Shown here one piece after another: positions 25,201-32,235 of a stretch of DNA of 64,000 bases. This stretch comes from Todiramphus chloris collaris. Its lineage: Eukaryota > Chordata > Aves > Coraciiformes > Alcedinidae. Location of the stretch: positions 382,013 through 446,012 of the forward strand of contig JANVCC010000012.1 in assembly GCA_025345505.1 (NCBI GenBank), read 5' to 3'. Positions within the stretch are counted from its first letter, which is position 1; every line of letters starts with the position of its first letter. A program made the position numbers and the translations under genes. The notes under the pieces were generated by a model. That model was not told the DNA's origin and searched no databases. It worked only from the letters and a program-made list of their open reading frames with translations.

Positions 25201-28200
25201 CCCCTGGGGTGGTCCGTGTCCCTGAGGTGATGCTTGGCCAAACCAGGGTCCCAGCTTCCAGACCCCAACTCTGGAGTCAGTAAAAATCCCTTTGAAATGA
25301 CCCCAAAGTGACAAGAGTTGGGGGGTGTATCTGGGTATGGGGTCAGCAGAGTGTCCCTGAGACTGTGGCCATCACGGCGTGGGCACCATCCCTGGGGCAC
25401 TGCAGAGACCTGCCTGAATAAGAAGTATCTCTTTATAAATTAGTAATATAAGCTACACATTATGTAAACTTAACATATGAATAATTTAGCAAGAGATACT
25501 TCTTTATAAAGAGATGCTGCTGGGTGCAGTACCTCGCCTTAGGGACCTGTTGATGTCCCAAAGGTGCTGCCAGCCATGGTTCTGGGAGGTTCCTTGTTAT
25601 CCTGTTTAATTATAATCCTTGATGCTTCAATAGCACTTTTCACCCTGAGGTCAGAGAGGAAAAGTGCCTTGCTCTAAACTGGTAAACAATGCTGCAAAAT
25701 TCACTCAAAATTGTTTCCAAGGATGTTTTACAGAGGAGCCACGAGCTCTCTGTTTTTGGCTACCAATGGCTGTTGTCCAACAGTGGGGACAACAGCCAGA
25801 GAAGGAACTGGATGGGTGGCAAAGCTCCCCAGGAGAATATTCTGGGGGGATGCTGCTGCAGAGATGCCAGACCCCAGGAGAATGAATACCTTGTGGGGAG
25901 AATGTTGCAGGGATGCTGGACCCCAAGAGAGTATCTTGGGGAAAGGTGCCTGACCTTATGAGAATATTCTGGGGGAATGATGCTGCAGGGATCTAGATTT
26001 CAGAAGCGTGCAAAGAAAAACACCCCTGCTCCACACAGCTCTGCCCCGGCCAGCAAGGGTTACACAGCTGGGCTCAGCCCCGGGGACTTCACGCTTGGCT
26101 GCTGGCGGCTGTTGGAAGGGAACAGTCCAGACCGAACTCTTAAATCGGCATCAAAGCAGGGCGAGAGAGCCCTGCCAGCACCGTTCCCGCAAACTCTCGG
26201 CTCATCCCCCGCGGGAACGGGTATTTCTGGGCTTTGCCCGGAGCTATTAAAAGCCCTGTAGGTGCCAGCACTGCTGTGCCGCAGGAGGAGGTGACGCTTC
26301 CAAGCGTTTCCCAGCTCAAACACTTGGAGCCCAAGTCCATCTTCAAACAACAGGAGAGGGGCCAGCAAAGCCAAAAACCCACCCCAGGAAAGACCCCAAA
26401 GCACACAGTCGTGCCTCAGGGTGAGCAAACCGCCTTTGCATCTCCCAGAACCGTTCATTCTTCCACAGATGGGATAAAACTTCACCCATGGATAAAATAC
26501 TCAGGGCATGCACAAGAATATTTCCTCCTGTTTTCCCACGCCACTGGCACGGCAAAGCCCATGGTCCTGGGTGGAGGGATAGTGATTTTCTGGGGGGGGA
26601 ATTGCCAGTTTGCTCAATAAGCAGTCTGAGATGTGAAATCCCAAGCAAAAAGATCATTTAGTCCCTCCCTGACAAGGAAAAGGTAATTTTTGGTTCAGCA
26701 TCTCAGGCCCGGACAGGAGCACCCCCGTTCACTGGGACTATGTATAGCATTGCCGGGAGATGCTGTATTTATATATAGCATGAAACATATATCTATAAAA
26801 CCACCTTCCACCAAAATTTGGTGCCATTTAACTTGAAAAGTGCTATTTCCCACCCAAAAATCACTGTTTTATTGGGGGATTTGCTCCTACAAACAAGAGC
26901 TCATCCCCTTGGGACCATCAGAAAGGGCTGGGAAGGCTCTTGGCCGCCCGGCAGCCCATCCGTGGATGGGAATTTGTCCCCAGTGAGATACGTGATGGAC
27001 CCCCAAAGTCACCAACACTTTGGGGAAGTCACGTAGCCCATGGAACGAAGGTGTTTTTAGGATGGATGGGCACTTACCACCTGTGGCTTGGTCCTGGGGC
27101 TGTGTTCATCACGTGGCCGAGGGCACAGGGGCAGACGGGGTGGTGGGGCAGCGGGCGGAGAGCGAGGTCCATCCCCAGGACCGGGGGATGCATCACCTGA
27201 GTTGAGGGCCAGCATGTACCGCTTGGTGACATCCTCCAGCGAAGGAGGTTGGAGGGCTGAGAAGGATTTGCTGGGTGAGCGGCTGGCAGGCAGTGCAGGG
27301 ACGTGGCTGTGGTGGCTGGAGGGCACAAGCGGCTCAGGGACAGTGATGGGGACAAAGGTGGCAGGCTCACTGGTGTGACGGATGTGTTTGGTGGCCGGGT
27401 GGCTCTTGGCAAGGACGGCAGGTGCTGGAGGTGGCTGGTTTTCCTGGTGAGCTGCACGGTTGGAACGCTTCTTGGAGCTGCGCCGGGCGATGCGAGGGGA
27501 CAACACATCAGCCAACTTGGGGTCAAATCCATAGCCGCGGCCAGTACCTGGTGCTGTTGGTTGTGCTGAGAGGATGGGTTCACTGCTGGACGGTGGGATG
27601 CTGGGCTCCAGCTCACTGATGGCCTCACCAGGACCTTCGAAGGCACCGGCTGGCAGCTCACTGCGGCGGCTGGGGTCGCTCAGCGACTTCTTCTTGATGG
27701 TCTTGCCGTTGCCCTTCTCATCAATGAGCTTAGCCATGGCACCAGGCTGGCTGACGATGGTTCGGATGAGGCTGTTGTAGTCTCGTGGCCCATCGCTGCT
27801 GAGCGACAGGTCACTGCCTGCGCTGCCTGCACTGCCTGCAATGGCTGCGGGTTGGGGGATGCCCACCTTGGTGCTCAGCGAGCCCAAGAGGTTGCTGTCA
27901 ACAGAGAACTTCTTTGACTCCTCCGCCACTGAGCATCTCCGGTGGGGCATGGGGTCGCTTAGGGAGCGGTAGGTCTCGGTACCACCCTCACTGCCACCCT
28001 CCATCCCATTGGCACCCGCTGAGGGAAACTTACGTCGGCGTCTCAAGCTGCCAGGGGTGCTCGGTGTCTCGGATTTGCCAGCTGGAAGGTCTTCAACCAC
28101 TGTTGCTGGGTGAGCGGGCAGTGGTGTTTCAGTGTCGCCGGCTGCCAGACCAGCACTGGGTATTGTCCAGGCATCCATGGCTTCGTGCAGGTCTTGGAAG

Positions 28201-30008
28201 CACATCCCCACGGGTTCTGGCTCCGTGACGATACCCTCATCCATGACACTCGACTCGTGACCTGACAGCTCCTCCACAGATCCCCTGCGAGCGAGATTCT
28301 CCTCCGACTCTGCTTCCTTCAAGCATCGTGTGCTCTCCGCCTGTCCCTGAAGGGTCACGTCCGTCGTCCCTGTTGGTGCCATCACCTCAGCACCCTCCAC
28401 ACCTCCATTGTCCTTCTGCTCAGCTGTGAAGCCATAGTCCTGCTGGGAACCCATCCTGCTGATCTTCTCAAAGACCTGCCTCGCCTCCTGGATGTACTGG
28501 TCCTGGATGACCATGGGGAGAGATTCCTCATCCCCCCGCTGTCCCTCATCCGAAACCAGCCGGTCCTGGCTGTCAGCAGTAGCCAGGAGGAGCTCAGAGG
28601 AGCTCTGCTTCATGGTGCTTTGTAGGAAAAGTCGCCGTGTGCCTGATTTTTCAGAGCAGGTGAAAGACTTGGCACGACGCAAAGTGGCCGTCAAGTCCTT
28701 GAGTGTTGGCCGCTCGCCCGGTGCCCAGCGGCTGGGAGGCTGAGCAGCACTGTGGCTACCTGTGGAGGGGTTGGCGATACTGGAGCAGCTGTCAGAGCCC
28801 GCATCAAGGCCGATCCTCACCCCTTTCTTCTTCACCTTCAGCTCTGAGAGGTCTGATTTGAGGAAGCTGAGGAGTGTCAGGGTCTCAGTGGCAATGTCAG
28901 GGTTGGACAATGACTTGCGGTGCTTGGCCCGTTCCCCTTCCAGCTCCGGCTGGTGCAGGCTCTCATTCCCAAAGTCCGGTTTCGCTTTGGCCGTGCCCTG
29001 CGGCAGCTTGGGACGGACACGGACCACCGGCTGTCCCCATGCCAGGCCATCAGTAGTCCCAAAACTGGGTGATCGATAGACACCGTAACTTGCCTGGACA
29101 GTCCGTCCTTGGTTGGGCCAACAAAACCCAAACTGTTCCTCTTCCTTCAGCGTCTCTGTGCTGGAATAACGACTGCTGCTCCGCGACCCTCCGGGACTGC
29201 CAAAGGGCAGGATGTTCACCTTGGAGAACCGGGCCACCATGGGCAAGGGATGACGGGGGGGTACCACCCTCGCACAGCCTTCGGCCTCGGCATCGCCGCC
29301 ATCCGCCGGGCTCTCCCAACCACCGCTCTCCTTCTTCTTCTTCCGGGCGGCGCAGTGACGGTGAGCACCGGTTTGCCCTTCGCCTTCGCTGCCCGACGAA
29401 GCGCGGGGAGAACGGGATGCCGTTGCTTCATCTTCCCCGTTGGAGCGGGGTGATGGGGAGGAGGAGGGTGGTTGCGGTCGAGTCGAGTTATGCCAGGAAT
29501 GCGGGCCGGGCTCCGGCGGAGCTCCGCGGGGAGAACGAAGAGCCGGGTGCGGGACGCGGCTGCGGGGTGGAGGTGGTGGGGGAGCTCCCCGACCGCTCCC
29601 GCTCCCGGTCCCGCTCCCGGTCCCAGCCCCGTTCCCGTTCTCTATGGCGGTCCCAGCCCCGTTCCCATTCCCGGTTCCCCCCGTAGGCTGCCGGCAGCTT
29701 TCCCCGAAGAGTTTCCGCATCGCCGGGACGCTGGGCCAACGCGGCGGCGGCTCCGCGTTTAACCCCGGGCCCGGCGGCGACGACGACGGCGGCGGCGGCG
29801 ACGGTGGAACCGGGGACGGTGTTTGAACCCCGGCATGAACCGGGCCCGTTGGCTCCGGCTCGGTAAAACGAAGAGAAAGCTGCCGTACCGAAGGGGCCAG
29901 GCTGCCAAAAGCCCGGCCCGGTTGTTGCTCCGCGATCGACGCTGAAACTTTCCTACCCGGGAAGAAGAAGAAGGAGGAGGAGGAGGAGGAGGAGGAGGAG
30001 GAGGAGGA
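78..30008 (-). CDS. ARHGEF17: ARHGEF17 (TEM4 / p164-RhoGEF), partial, 11 exons visible
   Basis: This is a Rho guanine nucleotide exchange factor of the Dbl family. From family knowledge it activates RhoA-type GTPases at actin structures and cell junctions. The reading frame joins 27078-30008, 6386-6463, 3746-3928, 3246-3362, 2867-2959, 1935-2111, 1623-1673, 1001-1110, 807-892, 556-674 and 78-291, all on the minus strand. Every intron has GT-AG ends and the phases agree throughout. Exon 1 encodes the long serine-rich N-terminal region; exons 2-6 encode the DH domain, with [12 protein letters not shown] and the signature [20 protein letters not shown]; exons 7-11 encode the PH-like module ([20 protein letters not shown]). 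About 1,386 codons are visible, against roughly 2,060 in the human protein. The start codon is hidden in the 30009-30408 gap and the C-terminal propeller-like part lies beyond base 1. P2RY6 directly upstream in the same orientation supports orthology. Confidence 0.97.
556..674 (-). CDS. ARHGEF17: ARHGEF17 exon 10
   Basis: The exon has 119 bp. It encodes [20 protein letters not shown] and [19 protein letters not shown]. Exons 8 to 10 together make 315 bp, exactly 105 codons, which supports all three boundaries. Acceptor CACACAG|GTG, donor CAG|GTATGG, ending in phase 0. Confidence 0.95.
807..892 (-). CDS. ARHGEF17: ARHGEF17 exon 9 (PH-like module)
   Basis: The exon has 86 bp, [20 protein letters not shown] then LEDVDIVK. 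It completes the split leucine codon of exon 8 and ends in phase 1 (AAAG|GTCTGT). Acceptor TTCACAG|GTA. Confidence 0.95.
1001..1110 (-). CDS. ARHGEF17: ARHGEF17 exon 8 (PH-like module)
   Basis: The exon has 110 bp, beginning [20 protein letters not shown] and ending SLRRSSMSL, with the last codon split (CT|G). The FLFTDLLVC strand pair followed by a basic loop is typical of PH domains behind DH domains. Donor CT|GTGAGT, phase 2. Confidence 0.96.
1481..1519. repeat. (ATCC)n microsatellite
   Basis: About nine ATCC units with one interruption (ATTC), within intron 7 of ARHGEF17. The same tetranucleotide family recurs in opposite orientation at 12615 and 21050. Confidence 0.95.
1623..1673 (-). 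CDS. ARHGEF17: ARHGEF17 exon 7 (DH-PH linker)
   Basis: A 51-bp micro-exon, 17 codons, [17 protein letters not shown]. This is the link from the DH domain into the first PH strand. Acceptor CTCACAG|CTC, donor GTG|GTAAGA, phase 0. Confidence 0.96.
1935..2111 (-). CDS. ARHGEF17: ARHGEF17 exon 6 (end of DH domain)
   Basis: The exon has 177 bp, 59 codons, from [20 protein letters not shown] to [10 protein letters not shown]. It completes the last DH helix. The acceptor is the less common TTAG|GAC with only a moderate pyrimidine tract; the donor is GAC|GTACGT. Phase 0. Confidence 0.96.
2355..2505 (+). mobile_element. CR1 LINE 3' tail fragment
   Basis: The phrase order GAAATGTTCAAGACCAGGTT, GGGGCTTTCAGCAACCTGAT, GTTGGACTAGATGATCTTAT and CATCCTGTGATTCTGTGA is the classic CR1 3' end. 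It sits in ARHGEF17 intron 5, antisense to the gene, severely 5'-truncated. Confidence 0.9.
2867..2959 (-). CDS. ARHGEF17: ARHGEF17 exon 5 (DH signature)
   Basis: The exon has 93 bp, 31 codons. It holds the most diagnostic Dbl-homology stretch, [20 protein letters not shown], which forms the main GTPase-binding helix (CR3) in the family. Acceptor TTTTGCAG|CAA, donor AAG|GTAGGT, phase 0. Confidence 0.98.
3246..3362 (-). CDS. ARHGEF17: ARHGEF17 exon 4 (DH domain)
   Basis: The exon has 117 bp, 39 codons. It encodes [20 protein letters not shown] followed by [21 protein letters not shown] helices that are nearly invariant in ARHGEF17. Acceptor CTCCCAG|TTC, donor GAG|GTGGGT, phase 0. Confidence 0.97.
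3746..3928 (-). CDS. ARHGEF17: ARHGEF17 exon 3 (DH domain)
   Basis: The exon has 183 bp, 61 codons, starting [20 protein letters not shown] and containing [19 protein letters not shown] and KVGDLLVQS. This is the middle of the DH helical bundle. Acceptor CCCCACAG|GGT, donor TCG|GTAGGT, phase 0 at both ends. Confidence 0.97.
3929..6385 (-). other. ARHGEF17 intron 2, no gene seen
   Basis: This is 2.46 kb of intron with no coding exon or repeat family that I recognise. It holds an uninterrupted 19-C tract at 4001-4019. The tract is flanked by two similar copies of a short CAGTATNAATTTT sequence, a small local duplication around the homopolymer. Confidence 0.7.
4001..4019. repeat. Homopolymer, 19 C
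   Basis: An uninterrupted C run on the + strand, so G19 in the ARHGEF17 transcript. Length in the assembly may not be exact. Confidence 0.9.
6386..6463 (-). CDS. ARHGEF17: ARHGEF17 exon 2 (start of DH domain)
   Basis: The exon has 78 bp, 26 codons, beginning [20 protein letters not shown]. It carries the first conserved DH helix; the glutamate in the TEQSYV segment is the residue that contacts the GTPase switch I region in Dbl proteins. The acceptor is GGGCAG|GAC and the donor CAG|GTAACG, both phase 0. It follows a 20.6-kb intron, so any alternative first exon that ends in phase 0 could splice here. Confidence 0.97.
7015..8095. repeat. Minisatellite A, unit about 26 bp (52-bp dimer)
   Basis: Two alternating half-units, GAGATGCTCCAA...GGTCCTGAGTG and GAGACACCCCAAAAGTTTTGGG, repeat for 1.1 kb with strong divergence. 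Starts measured in the first 130 bases are 25-27 bp apart. It lies in ARHGEF17 intron 1. A long minus-strand frame across it is a by-product of repeats that happen to lack stop codons. Confidence 0.85.
9556..9714 (-). CDS. Candidate alternative first exon of ARHGEF17 (53 codons)
   Basis: A minus-strand ORF starts at ATG 9714 with [20 protein letters not shown] and ends GSRGGTE exactly at a GAG|GTGATG donor (9556/9555), phase 0. Exon 2 of ARHGEF17 begins in phase 0, so splicing would give an open frame into the DH domain. The ATG is the first one after a TATAAATAG box 175-183 bases upstream. The segment is GC- and CpG-rich, unlike most of intron 1. The peptide has an amphipathic, acidic-basic alternation that looks coding, but I do not recognise it. 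The Kozak context is weak (C at -3, C at +4). No transcript evidence is available here, so this stays an inference. Confidence 0.45.
9765..9792. repeat. (TA)n microsatellite
   Basis: A TATATA run directly next to the candidate alternative first exon. A second run of the same kind lies at about 9929-9946. Confidence 0.9.
9820..9897 (-). promoter_or_regulatory. Candidate TATA promoter inside ARHGEF17 intron 1
   Basis: On the minus strand TATAAATAG lies at 9897-9889 and a second TATA-like CTTTTAAAAG lies about 65 bases downstream. Between them is CpG-bearing sequence (AACGCGGCGTTCCGG). No ATG occurs from the first TATA box to the candidate start at 9714. A (TA)n run at about 9766-9792 lies in the presumed 5' leader. 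Confidence 0.4.
10182..10211. repeat. Homopolymer, 30 G
   Basis: Thirty consecutive G on the + strand, preceded by GGGA. It lies about 285 bases upstream of the candidate internal TATA box. Such tracts are often miscounted in assemblies. Confidence 0.9.
10464..10481. promoter_or_regulatory. Paired palindromic TAAT (homeodomain-type) sites
   Basis: TTAATTAA (10464-10471) and CTAATTAG (10474-10481) stand side by side, one helical turn apart centre to centre. They lie in otherwise GC-rich DNA about 570 bases upstream of the candidate internal TATA box. Further TAAT cores occur at about 10804-10822. The motifs are seen directly; function is inferred. Confidence 0.3.
10880..12330. repeat. Minisatellite B, unit 23 bp, about 60 copies
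   Basis: The unit is close to TTGCAATCCCAGACCCATT-TGGG, repeated with a regular 23-bp spacing (GCAAT at 10921, 10944, 10967). A higher-order copy exists: about 10880-11100 resembles 11546-11765 at an offset of 665-666 bp, 29 units. The variant units GGGATCCAAT recur in register. Confidence 0.9.
12615..12668. repeat. (GGAT)n microsatellite
   Basis: About 13 GGAT units with one initial GAAT variant, in intron 1 beside the MEF2-containing CpG-rich block. Confidence 0.95.
12886..12927. promoter_or_regulatory. Two MEF2-type motifs in a GC-rich element
   Basis: CTATTTTTAG (12886-12895) and TTATTTTTAG (12918-12927) both fit the MEF2 consensus YTAWWWWTAR. They are separated by a TATA-like CTAAAATATG. 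The flanking 12340-12880 is CpG-rich. This looks like a muscle-type enhancer or promoter, about 3 kb upstream of the candidate internal promoter. Confidence 0.4.
13000..14934. other. Intron 1 segment, no gene or array
   Basis: A pyrimidine-rich run (about 12977-13020) and an A-rich run (about 13464-13478) are present. The rest is unique-looking intron without an exon I can support. Confidence 0.6.
14935..15840. repeat. Minisatellite C, unit about 23 bp
   Basis: Units of the form GGGTACCAGYCACCTCCATCC repeat every 22-23 bp for about 0.9 kb. The array is broken by a 10-N assembly gap at 15424-15433. Confidence 0.9.
15424..15433. other. Assembly gap (10 N) between identical 47-bp ends
   Basis: The 47 bases before the gap (15377-15423) are identical to the 47 bases after it (15434-15480). 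The gap is therefore probably an unmerged contig overlap rather than missing DNA. Confidence 0.85.
15841..17430. other. Intron 1 segment with unique sequence
   Basis: No exon is supported. It holds a CpG-bearing unique stretch (about 15920-16140) that could be a conserved non-coding element and a (GGA)n-like purine run at about 16275-16318. Confidence 0.5.
17431..18955. repeat. Minisatellite D, unit 17-18 bp
   Basis: Units such as GGGCACCCAGGAGCTGAT and GGGCACCCAGAAGCCAAT repeat for 1.5 kb. Many units are 18 bp, so several frames stay open on the minus strand; these are not taken as genes. Confidence 0.9.
19795..20200. repeat. Minisatellite E, unit 48-49 bp
   Basis: About eight copies of a unit built around CCTGGTGGTGG, TGTCCCCATGTGGGGATGGTGA and CTCCAGGGG. 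ACCTG or ACTTG starts at 19983, 20032 and 20080. Confidence 0.85.
20570..20725. promoter_or_regulatory. Candidate intronic enhancer with MEF2 motif
   Basis: Unique, non-repetitive sequence between minisatellites. It contains CTATTTTTAG at 20685-20694, an inverted CCAAT box (CCATTGG at about 20641) and an E-box CAGATG at about 20616. The motif match is direct; enhancer activity is inferred. Confidence 0.25.
21050..21101. repeat. (GGAT)n microsatellite
   Basis: About 12 units, same orientation as the run at 12615. Confidence 0.95.
21690..22215. repeat. Minisatellite F, unit about 41 bp
   Basis: Units GCACCAGGGACCTCYCTGTG...CACCCCTGCATGGG repeat at 41-bp spacing (22011, 22052, 22093), degenerating towards the left end. 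Confidence 0.8.
22523..22534. promoter_or_regulatory. Palindromic CTAATTAATTAG site
   Basis: A 12-bp perfect palindrome made of overlapping homeodomain TAAT cores, in unique intron 1 sequence between two arrays. The motif is seen directly; function unknown. Confidence 0.2.
22670..22893. repeat. Minisatellite G, unit 44-49 bp, five copies
   Basis: The unit AAAATGGGCAGAGTTAAGGG plus GATTTTGGCACCAGAGAAGG repeats five times, becoming more uniform to the right. Confidence 0.9.
23584..23700. promoter_or_regulatory. CpG-rich element followed by MEF2-like CTATATTTAA
   Basis: A GC/CpG-rich block (23584-23640) changes sharply into an AT-rich block with CTATATTTAA at 23644-23653, which fits YTAWWWWTAR. 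The abrupt composition change and absence of repeats suggest a conserved non-coding element; this is inferred only. Confidence 0.25.
24335..24590. repeat. Minisatellite H, unit 45 bp
   Basis: Five to six copies of GATGCTGCAGGGATGCTGGA followed by CCCCAGGAGAATATCTTGGG. GGAGAATAT cores are spaced 45 bp. Because 45 is a multiple of three, a 15-residue periodic frame stays open on both strands. Confidence 0.9.
25420..25504. ncRNA. 85-nt AT-rich hairpin, possible pre-miRNA-like element
   Basis: The first 14 bases (25420-25433, AAGAAGTATCTCTT) are the exact reverse complement of the last 14 (25491-25504). The next 16 (25434-25449) pair 12 of 16 with 25475-25490. Inside the 25-nt remainder TACA and TGTA can pair around CATTA. 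The size and single dominant stem resemble a microRNA precursor, but a small inverted-repeat transposon or a chance palindrome remain possible. Both strands can fold. It lies in ARHGEF17 intron 1 in GC-rich surroundings. A 10-bp direct repeat TCTTTATAAA occurs at 25430 and 25501. Confidence 0.4.
25825..25995. repeat. Minisatellite H2, second array of the 45-bp unit
   Basis: Three to four copies of the same unit as array H (CCCCAGGAGAATATTCTGGG, GATGCTGCAGGGATC), 1.2 kb away from it, in the same orientation. The hairpin at 25420 lies between the two arrays. Confidence 0.85.
26000..27077. other. 5' part of ARHGEF17 intron 1, unique sequence
   Basis: No repeat or additional exon recognised. The segment 26090-26260 is unique and moderately CpG-bearing and may be a conserved element. 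The exon 1 donor GTAAGTG lies at 27077-27071. Confidence 0.5.
27078..30008 (-). CDS. ARHGEF17: ARHGEF17 exon 1 (N-terminal region, 5' end in gap)
   Basis: About 977 codons stay open on the minus strand. Islands that recur in vertebrate ARHGEF17 appear in order: [152 protein letters not shown] and [12 protein letters not shown]. Between them the sequence is low-complexity, rich in S, P and G, and looks disordered, with many SxP/RxxS-type candidate phosphosites. The donor reads GTG|GTAAGTG at 27078/27077, phase 0. The visible 5' end is a (TCC)n serine run that enters the N gap, so the true start is not known. There is no recognised catalytic domain in this exon; in the family this region is reported to bind actin. 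Confidence 0.95.
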
Positions 30009-30408
30009 NNNNNNNNNNNNNNNNNNNNNNNNNNNNNNNNNNNNNNNNNNNNNNNNNNNNNNNNNNNNNNNNNNNNNNNNNNNNNNNNNNNNNNNNNNNN
30101 NNNNNNNNNNNNNNNNNNNNNNNNNNNNNNNNNNNNNNNNNNNNNNNNNNNNNNNNNNNNNNNNNNNNNNNNNNNNNNNNNNNNNNNNNNNNNNNNNNNN
30201 NNNNNNNNNNNNNNNNNNNNNNNNNNNNNNNNNNNNNNNNNNNNNNNNNNNNNNNNNNNNNNNNNNNNNNNNNNNNNNNNNNNNNNNNNNNNNNNNNNNN
30301 NNNNNNNNNNNNNNNNNNNNNNNNNNNNNNNNNNNNNNNNNNNNNNNNNNNNNNNNNNNNNNNNNNNNNNNNNNNNNNNNNNNNNNNNNNNNNNNNNNNN
30401 NNNNNNNN
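30009..30408. other. Assembly gap (400 N) hiding the ARHGEF17 start
   Basis: The gap begins directly after a (GGA)n run (serine codons on the minus strand). The sequence beyond it (30409 on) is AT-rich and not promoter-like. The ARHGEF17 start codon, any CpG island and the transcription start should therefore lie in the missing DNA. The round length suggests a size estimate rather than a measurement. Confidence 0.9.
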
Positions 30409-32235
30409 ATCTTCTCCCAGCTTTTTTTTTTTTCTTTTCTGGCAAAAACAGGATAAATAACCAAATATTTGGGTGCCAGCAAGAGATCCTTCCCTTTGCT
30501 GTGGATTTCTCTGGCCCCTGCTTTGCAACTCCTCTCCAGGAAGGCAAAAACACCTTGTTCCTAACTTGCGAAGAGCTCCAGCGACGCACTGCCTGCGCAA
30601 ACAGACTTCCTCGTGGTTTTTTAGCATCGCTTGTCAGCACTTGCTATTTCCAACTCATAACCACCTTTTTCCCCAAGACAGCAAATTTATCACTGGGATG
30701 TGAAAAATTAAGAAGGTGGGACATTGGTGGGAAGGTTGATGGGTGAATCTGGGGCCTTGGCAGTGTGGATGGGGCTGGAGAGGTGTGTCCTGGACATTGC
30801 TGCCTCTGTCCCAAGGGCACAAAAAAACTGGTGGTGATTAAAAAAGTATCCACACCCCATAAATTAATTTTTCAGGACCTAAAAAGTGCCTCCAGCTGTT
30901 CTGTGAGATTCACTGCCCAGGCAGATATTCCTTCTCAGGCTCTCTCTTCCCTCCATCCACCCTCCTCCCCTGGTTCCCCCAGGGCTGGCTGTCTCCCGGC
31001 TGTAAGGATGATGTCCCCATGATGTCCCTGTGGCCACCTGGTGCTCAGGATGTGATTTTGGGAAGAGACACACATTTCATCCCCTCTCAGTGTTGTAGGA
31101 GCTGGTCCTCAGGTTGCTGGTGTCGAGAAACTCACAAGCAAATGTTCTCAAGTGCCCACCCCATCTCTAAAGTGCCCGATTGTGCCCATCACCCTGGCAT
31201 CTAGGCCTGCTGGTACCAAGTGAACTCCTGATAGGATCCCAAGGCTAGGCAGGACATGGTCATACCAAAAGCGAGCCTCATGGGCCTCCTACCCTTAAAA
31301 ACACCCAAAATTAATGATTCCGCAATCAGGACTGTCATTGGGGCGTCCTGGGGCCACTGGATGTCACCACAGACCATGCTGTCCCTGCAGCCACCACCAG
31401 CCTTTTTGGGAGATGTTTCTTTTTTTCCCCTCAAAGCTTTATTGTGGTTAAATTTCAGCCGGCCACCTCCTCCCTATGGGTGCTATCCAGCCATGAGGTG
31501 GTGTGATGGAGCAGGACTCCTCCATCCCTCCCTGGAGCAGAGTGGGCACCCACAGACCCAGCTGGATTTCTCCAAATCTAAATATTTTGCGCCCTCTCCT
31601 GGGTCTGGACGGTGTGGCCTGGTGTCTCCTACCCTGTCACCTTTCTTTTCTCTGTGAAGAAATGGTGACACCAGGCTGGGATTGTCCCACCGACCACCGC
31701 TCTCACAGTCCCCCAGTACTTTGCCCTTCCATTGCAGGATCCCAAAAATACGTGGGAGGAGATTTTGGCATGAATGAGCTCTGGCCAAAGGAAAGCCCAG
31801 AGCTGGCTTTGTCTCCTCCATCACATGCTGTGCCCCAAACCAAAGTCATTGTCATAATGCATGGTCCTCCTCATTAGGACACTGCCACTGCTCCCGTGAA
31901 AGCAGGTGGTTTGAACTAACACCATTGCAGGATCCGTCTCTGTTCCAGACCACCATGATGCTGAGATCTTTGAGCAACATCTAAGATCTCATGACCATCC
32001 TGGACACCCTCCTTATCCTGCCAACAGCAAGGACCCACACTGGGACCACCAACCCTGGATGCTGGCAAGGTCCTTGGATGTCCGGGTACCCGAGGAAGAT
32101 GCCATGTACTTGCAGGGAGCAAGCTGGGATGAATTTGTCTGCAGGCAGCCAAACTGGAGGGATGTTGGTCCCTGGAGATTTGAAGCTAATTGCTTAAATC
32201 AACTTAGATGTGATTATTACACACAGAAAACCTGC
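30409..32235. other. Intergenic segment between ARHGEF17 and P2RY6
   Basis: No exon, promoter-like GC block or repeat that I can name. ARHGEF17 and P2RY6 are head-to-tail and only about 3.8 kb apart. Confidence 0.6.
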
